This document shows, piece by piece, positions 27,909-37,484 of a stretch of DNA of 64,000 bases. The DNA lies in contig WBZZ01000829.1 of NCBI GenBank assembly GCA_019918135.1, positions 7,501 to 71,500 on the forward strand, in the 5' to 3' direction. The notes under the pieces are model-generated. The model worked only from the letters and a program-made list of their open reading frames with translations. It had not been told where the DNA came from and searched no databases. Each line of letters begins with the position of its first letter. The stretch's first letter is position 1. The translations under genes were made by a program, and so were the position numbers. Origin of the DNA: Paulinella micropora. Taxonomy: Eukaryota > Cercozoa > Imbricatea > Euglyphida > Paulinellidae.

Positions 27909-28318
27909 ACAACAACCACAGAAAAAACATATTACCTCCCTATAACTCCCTTAAAATTCGCTTCCCTTACTCCTATCAATAGGAAGCATTATTTCGCCTT
28001 AATTCGCTTTTTTTCGTGGTAGCCGAGCGACAAATTCATCTTTAATCTCCCTATAGAAAATTCGGACGGGCGGCTACCTCCTCAAATTAATAGGAAGCCC
28101 CAAACCCTCAAAAATATAAATTTTCCATTCGTTCCGCCTCAAATTAATAGGAAGCCTCAAGACCTCAAAAACCTCTTTTTTTCGTGGGTGCTACGTGACG
28201 AATTCCTCTATATTCTCCCTATAAGAAAATCGGACACGTAGCTACCTCCTCAAATCAATAGGGAGCAGTATTTCCCCCTAATTCTAACTTTCAAAAAAAA
28301 AATAATCTTTTCGCTTAG
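27909..28318. other. Non-coding region with two structured repeat units
   Basis: No gene is seen here. Two related units of about 85-93 bases (28010-28093 and 28174-28266) share TTTTTTCGTGG, a TCTCCCTATA core and GCTACCTCCTCAAAT(T/C)AATAGG. Each can form a hairpin: GGTAGCCG (28018-28025) with CGGCTACC (28071-28078) in the first, and GCTACGTG (28190-28197) with CACGTAGC (28235-28242) in the second. Stem sequences differ between units while pairing is kept. Extra copies of CCTCAAATTAATAGGAAGCC lie at about 28078-28097 and 28137-28156. An origin or regulatory structure is possible. Confidence 0.7.
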
Positions 28319-30875
28319 TTATTTTCGCCCGCATTCCTTAAGAGAATTTGTTATTTGTTCCGCTGTCATAGTCTCTGTGTCCTCGGTTTCCTCTGTCTCG
28401 TCTGTCGTCCATCCTATAAGCGGGTAATAATCGCTTTTAACCCGTGAGTAATCTTTATCAACTCCGCCATATAACTTATAATGTGTTTGTTTGCTGTTGG
28501 TCGCTTTAATAGTCATATTAAACATATTTCTTAAACTTCCATTTATAAAATCTAATGTCTGCTTAAAGAAATTTTTATTATCTGGTTTTAGCTTAATTAA
28601 GTTTTCTGTCTTTTGTCTGTCTTTCTTTAATGTAATAATTACCCGCTCGGCATCTTTAAATATTCCGTTCTGATTTCGTATCAGTCCGTTTAATATTTCC
28701 TGTCTTGTTCTTGGTTCGCTGTCGTGAAATGATTTAAATTGCATTTCTTTCAATATGTCGCACATTAGACTTAAGGAGTCGTGTTTATATCCGTTTTTAG
28801 TCATATCAAATATTAGTTTTTCGTCTGTTTTTCCGCCGTCCTTCGTTGCTTCGTGTAATTGTCTTTCAGTCAGATTAAATTCATTCTGTTTAATCCTCTC
28901 TAAGCCTTTATCAAAGCCCGCACATTTGCTCGCATAATTATTTAATTCGGGCACATATACAATATTATAAAAAGGGCAAGTATTTTTAAAGCCGTTCTTA
29001 ATTTGCTGTTCTGTGTATGTTTCCACCATTCCGCACTTTTAGGCGGTTCAGTTAGCTTATATAATTTTAATGTGTTATGTTTTTGAAGTTTTACCACCTC
29101 CTCGCGGGTTGTCTTGTCTGGATATCTTTCCATCCTTTTACGGAGTTTTTCCGCCTCATCTTCCGTTATTAATTCTGCTTCAAACAGTTCTTTTGCATAA
29201 TTTTCATCAACTTCAATAGAAACCGCTTTAAACTCGGCTTTAATGTCCTCTGTGTCATTGTCGGCTGGTATCTGTTCCGCATTCCATCCGTGACATATCG
29301 CCCATTTAATAAAGTTCTCTGTGTTTCGGTTTTTGTCTTTGTTTGCTTCTGCTTCTAATTCTGCTATTAGTCGCGGGTAAGGGTGATTTTTATAAGTCGG
29401 TAGGCCTGATACATAGTCTAATTCCGCATCGAATACTTTATCTGCCATACCTTTAAGGATACTCTTGGGGGCTGTGCTCATACTCTTTAATATGTCGGCC
29501 GGGTCGGTTGGTCTGTTTCCTCCGTGCATTGTAATATTAATGAATATGTTGCGGTTTGTTGGATATCTTACCCGCCTTAACATTTGAAAAGCGTCTTCGC
29601 TTGAATTGCTACCATTTGAAAAAATCGCGTAGATATTATTAAAATGTCCTTCAATATCAAAATTAACCCCGCTCTGGATACAAGGAGAGACGACGATTAA
29701 ATTATATTTCCGCCACTCCGTCCTTACATCATCCACGGCCTGCTTAACTGAGGGCTCGGTTAATGTTTCTGTCGTTATTAAAAGGCCTTTAATATCGGGT
29801 CTGCTTTTCAGTAAAGTCTCACAAAATGTCTGAATGTCCTTAATATTCTTATTACTAGCTAAATAAACCCGTTTCCCTGCTTTTAGGTCGTCGCTCGCCC
29901 GTTGTAAAATTTGAGCATCATTTAAGGCTAATTTAATACTAAAAGGGCTCTGAAACTGAGACGCATCATTTATAATAATAACTGTCTTAATATCGCCTGT
30001 CATTTGTCGCCATTTTTCCATATGTGTAGCCCTTAAGTTTCCGCTTAAACATATGACTTTTTCGCACTGCTTCATAAATAGCCTAAGGGTCGCATAATTC
30101 ATATTTGCACATTTATTATTTTTGTATGTTGATGAATTCAGATGTTTAATGCTCTGATCGCCTTCGTCTAATACAATAAGGCCACTGTTTAGAGGGTCTA
30201 TGTAGTTATTCCATTTTATATAATGAAGGCTATCTAACTGACATATAACACGGGGCTCGGTTATATTGTTTGTCGTCGCGGTTTAAGTAGTTAATAAAGC
30301 TTAATTCCGCTAATTCTTTAGCCATCTGTGTAGATCATACCCGCCGGGGGGTAATGATAAGAATTCGGCCGTCTGGGTTGTTCTTAATGTGTTCTTTAAT
30401 CGCTTCAATTAAAGCCACACTTTTACCTGTCCCTAAGTTTGAGCGGATACCTAATAGAAGCCGTTCGCGGGTTTGTGTGCCGTTCATATAATTCCGGGCT
30501 TCATTGCTATCATTTAGCCATTTTTTATATGTTGAAATTGTTTCAGTTGCCATTTTTTCAAATTGTTTTTTAATGTTCGTTAAGTGTCGCTTAGGGTTTT
30601 TAAGTAGCTTTTCCAATAATTCTGCCTGTCGGTCGTATTTCGTCTGTTTAAATAACGGCCTTAATTTGTCTATCTCCGGAGGCCTCGCACATTCTAACAA
30701 CCTCATTCCGTCTGGGTTAATTAGTATGTAATATGAATTGTCCTTATCGTGTGTTCGGTTATGAAAACTGCACCAAGCGGAGGCCAGCCGTTTAAAATAT
30801 ATGAATCTTCGGCCTTCCTCCGTTGTCTTTACACTCATTACATCCCCGCAGACTCTCGCCACATCCGGGCTATCT
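28319..30875 (-). pseudogene. UL9-like origin-binding helicase part of AEP-helicase gene
   Basis: Read right to left, this is the C-terminal two thirds of a large primase-helicase. It contains NLGTGKSVALIEA (Walker A), LIITPRRV, VICQLDSLHYIKW, LIVLDEGDQ (Walker B, legible at 30103-30334) and later QSGVNFDIEGHF with QMLRRVR. These are the ordered motifs of the Herpes_ori_bp (UL9-like SF2) helicases found also in giant viruses. Breaks occur near 30335, near 30240 and at about 28950-29029, where the frame shifts into a C-terminal segment ending at 28319. The N-terminal primase part has been cut off and inverted (31313-32030). It would have unwound the replication origin. Confidence 0.8.
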
Positions 30876-31043
30876 TATGCCTCCGTTTGCTAACTGTTTT
30901 TTAAAGTAAATTGTGGAAATAGATTTATTGCCGATGTGTCGTGTAGTGGTTGGCGGCCTCTCTGTTAATCCCGTTTTAGACACTCCAGCGGGACGGCCTC
31001 GCGGTTGCTTTGTTGGTGTTGTTGGTATTGTGGTCGTGTCCAT
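30870..31043 (-). CDS. Small AT-hook-like protein
   Basis: 57 residues from the ATG at 31043, with KQPRGRPAG, an AT-hook core (P-R-G-R-P), in a Thr/Pro-rich N-terminus. It is divergent from the AEP gene across an AT-rich 270-base gap. A second copy starts at 36195 but carries a two-base deletion that changes its C-terminus. It likely binds AT-rich DNA of the element, by motif. Confidence 0.45.
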   Translation of the reverse strand: MDTTTIPTTPTKQPRGRPAGVSKTGLTERPPTTTRHIGNKSISTIYFKKQLANGGIR

Positions 31044-31224
31044 TGCCTATATTATACGGTATATATTTTTTTTGATGAAAAATAATTAATTACATTTTAT
31101 ATCCTTTTATATTTATAAAGGGTTTAAGGGGCTGTATTTTTATTTAAAGAACAAAAGAGGCCTTAAATATAGAAACCTAATTATTTATTTTATTTTAGAA
31201 TAATTATATTATATAAGGATATAG

Positions 31225-31227
<3 letters not shown>

Positions 31228-31267
<40 letters not shown>
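31228..31267 (+). repeat. A40 homopolymer before the AEP start
   Basis: Forty A residues lie 45 bases upstream of the ATG at 31313; the other copy has 21 A (36379-36399). The length difference is the largest change between the copies and shows slippage. A poly(A) leader-like position is notable but may be chance. Confidence 0.9.
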
Positions 31268-31269
<2 letters not shown>

Positions 31270-31312
31270 AAATCTTTGCAGAAGTGGAGCCCGGGGAGCG
31301 AAGCCCGAGCCG

Positions 31313-32030
31313 ATGAAGGAAGCCGTATATTATACGGATGACAAAAACCTTAACGGGAAATTAAATATTACCGCGGAAGGCCTAAGAGAAACTCACATAC
31401 GGGAGAAAGTGCGAGTTTATAAAAATGTAAATACCACCGCGGACGATTTCAAGGAATACACGGCGGAGGAACTTTTATCACCACTTAGAAGCACAAACAA
31501 ACCCGACCGCTTATGAAGGCTTAGGCGGTGGTGTAAATTTCTTTATTGATTTTGAAAGGGACTTTAAAGCAAAAATATCAATTACTGGATGCCCGCCCCG
31601 ATATCTTACGGAACCTTAAAAAGGAGTTTTCAACGGTGGCAGGATGTAAAGAGGAAGACATAGCAATTTTAGAAGCGAGCGGAAAATATGTGCGAATGTG
31701 GCGGATGTCGTTTCATATGGTGGAAATTGGAGGCCGAGTTTATGCGGACGGGTTAGAGGTTAAAGAACGGGCGGAACTCGTAGGAGGTGCTGATATGGCT
31801 GTTTATAGAGCACATGATAGCCGGCAGTTGTTTAGGCTTCCACTATGTAGCAAAGAAGGAGAAACCCGACCATTTAAGAGAATTGATAAGTAGCTAAACC
31901 GCGACAACTTCCACGAGTGCTTAATATCTCACATCGGCGAATATGAGATTATCCGACAGCCGAAGCGAACGGCAGAAGAAGAACACGACAGCCGAGCAGT
32001 TAAAAAAGCCGTGCAAGCCCTTCAACAATA
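31313..32030 (+). pseudogene. N-terminal AEP primase part, displaced copy
   Basis: Three frames join to give an archaeo-eukaryotic primase domain: FFIDFERDF (metal-binding acidic motif I) in a frame at about 31510-31560, WRMSFHMVEIGG (Ser-x-His motif II) and MAVYRAHDSRQLFRLPLC (motif III region) at 31546-31893. Frameshifts lie near 31512 and 31560, and an in-frame TAG at 31891-31893 precedes NRDNFHECLISH. The gene breaks off at 32030. All three lesions are also in the copy at 36446-37484, so the gene was already dead before it was duplicated. Confidence 0.75.
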
Positions 32031-32430
32031 CTTACAAAAAAGAGAAAGCATATAACCATGTCCAAGAGAGAAAAAGACGGACGATATTGAACGCCAAATA
32101 TAAGCCGTTTAAACGGGCTAAAATAACGAACATAAAGAAGGCATTTAGCAAAAATATGGATAAAATCAGCATAAACGAACTGGACACCTTAGCCCGTATC
32201 TTTACAGAGTGCGATATAACCGAAGTTAAAAACTTAATAATTAGGCAGTATAAGCCGACATTAGACACGGCTATACCAGTATAAACGGGCGAGCAATACA
32301 GGACATCATTTAACATAAAAAGGGCTTCCACACATGACGGGCGGAAGTTTTCCTTTTTTATATAGAGACTGCAAAAAATTGACAGCGACCACAAAAAAGA
32401 GGACAACGGCAAAGGGCGGGCATTTGTAAG
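32031..32430. repeat. Inverted repeat with 35637-36028, carries small gene remnant
   Basis: About 400 bp match 35637-36028 in reverse orientation. On the + strand they encode ERKRRTILNAKYKPFKRAK and DTLARIFTECDITEVKNLI, ending at 32284, a small basic protein whose start is lost at the breakpoint. The copy on the other arm reads, on the - strand, 36027 to 35780 (DTLARTIFTECD). After 32284 the repeat contains no gene. Confidence 0.85.
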
Positions 32431-32640
32431 GGCACTGATTTAAAAACATTTAGAAAAAAGATGAATTTACTGACGACATCGGGGAAAGGTGTTTTAAGTG
32501 TTTAATAGGCATACACGACGACGACGACGACCACGACGACACAGAAGAGCGAAATGAAGCAGGCAACGGCTATATATTTAAGCTCATAAAAGCACACGAA
32601 CCCAAGGACAGACAGCCCACCAAGGACAAAAGCGAAATTA

Positions 32641-33267
32641 AACTCAATTATAACAGAATTTAAAAAATTTGTTTATCGGGTAAAAGATAAATATAAATGT
32701 GACGTTATTGAAAAAGGCTTTAATAAATATGAGAGATATAAAGGGCAAAATGAGCCCTTATTTTCTATACAAGGCGAAGACGGCGAGGAAATGGAACTTT
32801 TAAGAGCTGATTATTATAAACAACTTACGGCGGGATATGAAGCAAATAAACAACAAATAAAAGATTTAAGAACAGCTAAAGTCCTTTTAGTTGTAGAACA
32901 AAAGGAACACAGGCGAACAACGGGAGAATTAAAGCAGGCTAACCAAATTATAAGCCAATTACGAGAAAATAATAGGGAATTAAAAAGCAAATATAAGGCA
33001 TTATTAAACCAAAAAATAAAAGAAAGACAAACCCACCACAAAGAGGCCAAAAAGCAAGACCGCCCAGAGGATGACGACGGACAAGAAGAGGACAACAACG
33101 ACAACGAGGACGAAGACAACGAGGACACCTCAGACGACGAGGACAACGAGGACGAAGGAGACCACAGCGAAGGCCAACCAGAGGGAAAACAGGCTATTAT
33201 AGAGGGCGAGCCCGACCCGCCAGACATAAACGAAATGGAGCCGGGTTTGTTTCCTCCAAATATTTAA
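32641..33267 (+). CDS. Coiled-coil protein with acidic C-terminal tail
   Basis: An open frame of 208 codons reaching back to 32641; the first ATG in it is at 32791. The N-terminal part (FKKFVYRVKDKYKC, YERYKGQNEPLFSIQG) looks like real coding sequence, so the true start may be further upstream behind a break. Residues about 60-130 are a strong coiled coil, and the tail is a long Asp/Glu/Asn tract. No family is known. The stretch 32431-32640 shows coding remnants (AGNGYIFKLIKAHEPKD) but no intact gene. Confidence 0.5.
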   Translation, partial: NSIITEFKKFVYRVKDKYKCDVIEKGFNKYERYKGQNEPLFSIQGEDGEEMELLRADYYKQLTAGYEANKQQIKDLRTAKVLLVVEQKEHRRTTGELKQANQIISQLRENNRELKSKYKALLNQKIKERQTHHKEAKKQDRPEDDDGQEEDNNDNEDEDNEDTSDDEDNEDEGDHSEGQPEGKQAIIEGEPDPPDINEMEPGLFPPNI

Positions 33268-33321
33268 AGAAACCGCCAGCACACAACACAACACGACCAC
33301 GACCACAAAAAACCCATTATA

Positions 33322-33976
33322 TTATATGAATAAAAATTCTTTGATTTCCTTTATATCCTTAAATATTTCTTTATGGTTATTCATAGCCCACGGGACACCC
33401 TTTTTATGTGCTTCCGTTGCTTCTTCTAAATAATCACATAGCAAATTTAAGGCAGGCAAAGCAAGGGCCGGCGGGTTATCTCCTTCATACAATTCTTTAA
33501 CCGCTTTATATAAAAAATAGATTTCCATAATTAAGAGCCTATCAGAGGCCATTAAAACAGGATGAGTTTTATTTTTTTCAGCGGGCGGGGCTATATCCTC
33601 GTCTATGAATGAAAATCTTTTATCATTTGAAATAAATGATTTTCTTATTAATTTAGGCTTAGAGGGTATTAAGTTTAATGTATTAACCCCCGCCCGTATT
33701 CTGTTTAAAATGTCGTTTTCGCTTTGCTCTTCGCTTCGCTCTTCTGCTGTCGTTTCGTTTCCTTTTGTTTCTGTGTTAGTTTTTATTTTTTCTTCCTCCG
33801 TCTTTATCTTTCTTTTTTGATAATATTTTTTATTGTATTCTTTCCTTTTTGCTTTGTTAGTGCTCCTTAAACACATAACAATTTAAACAGTTTTTTAAGG
33901 GGCGACCTTTTACACCTAAAACAGGGCTTATTATAACCTTTTTACACCGCGAACAAGTAGATAGCAAGCCCGCCAT
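33322..33976 (-). pseudogene. Zinc-ribbon basic protein with one frameshift
   Basis: From the ATG at 33976 the frame reads CSRC and CLNC pairs, typical of a small zinc ribbon, then stops after KEH. The neighbouring frame picks up with STNKAKRKEYNKKYYQKRK and continues to 33322 with a Glu-rich linker and a helical C-terminal domain (PVLMASDRLLIMEIYFLYK). One base change near 33870 separates them. YNKKYYQKRK-type basic stretches follow zinc ribbons in several PLV proteins. Function unknown. Confidence 0.55.
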
Positions 33977-34053
33977 TATATACATAAGTCTCTTAAAGTT
34001 TCAGAAAAAATAATTAAAAAGTCTCTTAAAGTTTCTTACCTATTTATATAGAT

Positions 34054-34523
34054 AATGTCGGATATCATTGAAGACATTATTTTAAAGAGCTGTCTAAAAT
34101 GCAGGATGGACAAACACATGAGCAAATTTAAAAAAGGGTAGGATGTATGTAAAGAATGTAAGAAGACTAAAAAAAGAGCCAGATATTAAGCAACCTATGC
34201 GAAGAAATAGACTACTTAAACGAAACGAGCGAAATGACAGAGAACGAAATAGAAATATTATTTAGCCGTTATAGAAGCTGTTTAAAGGAGGCTAAAAGAC
34301 AAGGGGCGGACGGATTGCTAACAAAAGCTTTAATAAAAAATTGTTTGAATTAGTCGGCGAATTTTGCGATGCTTTAGAAATTAAACCAGAACCGCCCCGC
34401 CGTATAGTGCGAGGGGATACAATAACATACAACACAGCCACAGTAACACAACCCCACAGACAGCTTAATTTAAGACAGGTAAAGAGCCCAGAGCCCCCAT
34501 TGACCGACGGCCAAGACGATTAA
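34054..34523 (+). pseudogene. Zinc-ribbon-type protein with stop and frameshifts
   Basis: The ATG at 34054 opens SCLKCRMDKHMSKFKKG, then an in-frame TAG (34138-34140), then DVCKECKKTKKRARY. The CxxC...CxxC pattern with K-x-F-x-K-G between is a common small viral zinc motif. Later parts in other frames (EEIDYLNETSEMTENEIE; ELVGEFCDALEIKPEPPRR) run on to 34523. It has at least three lesions. A TTATATAGATA promoter precedes the ATG. Confidence 0.5.
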
Positions 34524-34576
34524 ATTTATATAAAATTATACGAATAGTATATATAGAGTAGTCTATATATAGGGGT

Positions 34577-34755
34577 ATGTCGTCTAATCTACCACCTCTA
34601 ACTACAACCGAGAAATTCAATAAATTATTGAAACCATAGACACAGAGGACAGCCCCCGCCTATTGGTATATTTGGACACATTACAGCTATATATACAGGC
34701 CATAATTAATAATATAATAATTGATAGCCCCGAATACGACCACTTAACAAATTAA
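34577..34755 (+). pseudogene. Small protein remnant, one frameshift
   Basis: The ATG at 34577 begins a frame of 20 codons; a shift near 34628 leads into IETIDTEDSPRLLVYLDTLQ and on to the stop at 34755. Total about 58 residues, no family. GTATATATAGAG lies upstream. Confidence 0.4.
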
Positions 34756-34760
34756 AAAAA

Positions 34761-35022
34761 ATGTCTATATTGAAAGAAGCTAAAGCGGGCTTAAATAAAG
34801 ATGTTTTTAATTTAGTTTTAGTTTATGCGGGCTATGGTAAAAAATGCTTTCAATGTGGTAAAAATGCTATATGTCGGCGGGCAGATAACAACCGCGGACG
34901 GCCACTACGGAAGCGAAACCGACATTAAAAGTATATTTAAAATGTTTCACGACATAAGAGAAAGCGGGAACCCGTGGAAGATATGGAACGATAAAAATAT
35001 ATCTTTAAAAAATTTAAGATAA
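34761..35022 (+). pseudogene. Small protein remnant, one frameshift in an A-run
   Basis: The ATG at 34761, five bases after the previous stop, starts LKEAKAGLNKDVFNLVLVY. A shift in the AAAAAA run near 34845 leads to NAFNVVKMLYVGGQITTAD and GNPWKIWNDKNI, ending at 35022. About 87 residues, no domain recognised. Confidence 0.4.
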
Positions 35023-35101
35023 CAATAAATAAAATACTGTTAATATCACGACAACACGACGAAAATACCCTTTATGGAGTGGTAGAAAAAATACCCGATA
35101 A

Positions 35102-35332
35102 TTTAAACCCCCTTATAAAAAATTAGAATTCAAAAAATACATTAAATACAAAGCTGAAGACTTTTGGATTTATAAGAAGTTAATGCGGGATACCACGGCC
35201 GACACAGACACCACAGACGGCCAGCCCGTAAAACTATTAAGAACGGCTAAAACTAAAAGCGGAAGTTTTTATACCGAAATAAGGCGGGACATTAAGCTTA
35301 AATGTTTCTTTCGTGGTTGTGGTATGTCTTGA
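35102..35332 (+). pseudogene. Coding remnant without start
   Basis: An open frame of 76 codons (KKLEFKKYIKYKAEDFWIYK, then SGSFYTEIRRDIKL) lacks an ATG at its start. Codon use and charge match neighbouring genes, so it is probably the end of a broken gene whose 5' part lies in 35023-35101. Function unknown. Confidence 0.35.
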
Positions 35333-35439
35333 TTTTCAATAAGTTGAAATATTAGAAATCTATTAAATTTTTTCCTATGTGTTCTAGTGCTTCGTGTGGT
35401 GTTTTGTTTTCTTCTATTTCGTTTGTCGTTATTGAGATT

Positions 35440-35640
35440 ATTAATTCTTCTTTTTTGGTCACGTTGTTGAGATTATTATTTCTTTTAAATTATTTAATGC
35501 CGTTGAATATGTTATTTCTTCTTTTTGGTTTGGTAATGCCGAGAATGTTATTTCTACTTTTTGGTTTATCGTTGTTAAGATTGTTATTTCTCTTTTTTGG
35601 TTTGGTATTGCTGAGAATGATAATTCTTTTTTCCTGACAA
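35440..35640. repeat. T-rich imperfect tandem repeat
   Basis: Degenerate units of about 50 bases around TTATTTCTNNTTTTTGGTTT and GAGAATG. Both strands have open frames only because of the simple composition. The stretch lies just outside the inverted-repeat arm that begins near 35637. Confidence 0.6.
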
Positions 35641-36028
35641 ATGCTCGCCCTTTGCCGTTGTCCTCTTTTTTGTGGTCGCTGTCCATTTTTTGCAGTCTCT
35701 ATATAAAAAAGGAAAACTTCCGCCCGTCATGTGTGGAAGCCCTTTTTATGTTAAATTATGTCCTGTATTGCTCGCCCGTTTATACTGGTATAGCCGTGTC
35801 TAATGTCGGCTTATACTGCCTAATTATTAAGTTTTTAACTTCGGTTATATCGCACTCTGTAAAGATAGTACGGGCTAAGGTGTCCAGTTCGTTTGTGCTG
35901 AGTTTATCCATATTTTCGCTAAATTCCTTCTTTATGTTCGCTATTTTAGCCCGTTTAACCGGCTTATATTTGGCGTTCAATATCGTCCGTCTTTTTCTCT
36001 CTTGGATACTTTCTCTTTTTTGTAATAT

Positions 36029-37163
36029 CTTATGTCTCCGTTTGCTAACTGTTTTTAAAGTAAATTGTGGAAATAGATTTATTGCCGATGTGTCGTGTAG
36101 GTTGGCGGTCTCTCTGTTAATCCTGTTTTAGACGCTCCAGCGGGACGGCCTCGCGGTTGCTTTGTTGGTGTTGTTGGTGTTGTGGTCGTGTCCATTGCCT
36201 ATATTATACGGTATATATTTTTTTTAATGAAAAATAATTAATTATATTTTATATCCTTTATATTTATAAAGGGTTTAAGGGGCTGTATTTTTATTTAAAG
36301 AACAAAAGAGGCCTTAAATATAGAAACCTAATTATTTATTTTATTTTAGAATAATTATATTCTATAAGGATATAGAGCAAAAAAAAAAAAAAAAAAAAAG
36401 GAAACCTTTGCAGAAGTGGAGCCCGGGGGAGCGAAGCCCGAGCCGATGAAGGAAGCCGTATATTATACGGATGACAAAAACCTTAACGGGAAATTAAATA
36501 TTACCGCGGAAGGCCTAAGAGAAACTCACATACGGGAGAAAGTGCGAGTTTATAAAAATGTAAATACCACCGCGGACGATTTCAAGGAATACACGGCGGA
36601 GGAACTTTTATCACCACTTAGAAGCACAAACAAACCCGACCGCTTATGAAGGCTTAGGCGGTGGTGTAAATTTCTTTATTGATTTTGAAAGGGACTTTAA
36701 AGCAAAAATATCAATTACTGGATGCCCGCCCCGATATCTTACGGAACCTTAAAAAGGAGTTTTCAACGGTGGCAGGATGTAAAGAGGAAGACATAGCAAT
36801 TTTAGAAGCGAGCGGAAAATATGTGCGAATGTGGCGGATGTCGTTTCATATGGTGGAAATTGGAGGCCGAGTTTATGCGGACGGGTTAGAGGTTAAAGAA
36901 CGGGCGGAACTCGTAGGAGGTGCTGATATGGCTGTTTATAGAGCACATGATAGCCGGCAGTTGTTTAGGCTTCCACTATGTAGCAAAGAAGGAGAAACCC
37001 GACCATTTAAGAGAATTGATAAGTAGCTAAACCGCGACAACTTCCACGAGTGCTTAATATCTCACATCGGCGAATATGAGATTATCCGACAGCCGAAGCG
37101 AACGGCAGAAGAAGAACACGACAGCCGAGCAGTTAAAAAAGCCGTGCCAGCCCTTCAACAATA
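36029..37163. repeat. Copy A' of the 1.15-kb segment, ancestral orientation
   Basis: A direct repeat of 30876-32030. Here the segment is continuous on its right side with the downstream primase-helicase sequence (CAACAATACGCCCCGGATG), so this orientation is the ancestral one. It carries a damaged AT-hook gene copy (start 36195, - strand) and the AEP N-terminus. Confidence 0.85.
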
Positions 37164-37484
37164 CGCCCCGGATGTGGCGAGAGTCTGCGGGGATGTAATG
37201 AGTGTAAAGACAACGGAGGAAGGCCGAAGATTCATATATTTTAAACGGCTGGCCTCCGCTTGGTGTAGCTTTCATAACCGAACACACGATAAGGACAATT
37301 CATATTACATACTTATTAACCCAGACGGAATGAGGTTTTTAGGATGTGCGAGGCCTCCGGAGATAGACAAATTAAGGCCGTTATTTAAACAGACGAAATA
37401 CGACCGACAGGCAGAATTATTGGAAAAGCTACTTAAAAACCCTAAGCGACACTTAACGAACATTAAAAAACAATTTGAAAAAAT
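36446..37484 (+). pseudogene. Second AEP-helicase copy, truncated at the element edge
   Basis: Starts at the ATG at 36446 and carries the same frameshifts (near 36645 and 36693) and the same in-frame TAG (37024-37026) as the copy at 31313. It then continues, as the other does not, into RVCGDVMSVKTTEEGRRF and KRHLTNIKKQFEKMA, the linker before the helicase. At 37484 the element sequence ends without any terminal repeat, and GC-rich DNA begins. By chance the frame continues into the next gene. Confidence 0.8.

Larger units (their letters stand above)
30876..32030. repeat. Inverted 1.15-kb segment (copy A), direct repeat of 36029-37163
   Basis: The segment matches 36029-37163 in the same orientation, but both of its flanks (30547-30875 and 32031-32430) match the flanks of the other copy in opposite orientation. 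So within a head-to-head duplication this piece alone was flipped. The breakpoints fall at ...GATA|GCCCGG and CAACAATA|CTTAC. It carries the AT-hook gene, a 40-base A-run and the N-terminal AEP part. Confidence 0.85.

Noticed and set aside
27775..28266. CRISPR-like array.
   Set aside because: Short direct repeats have no unique spacers of even size and no cas genes are near; the organism appears eukaryotic or viral.
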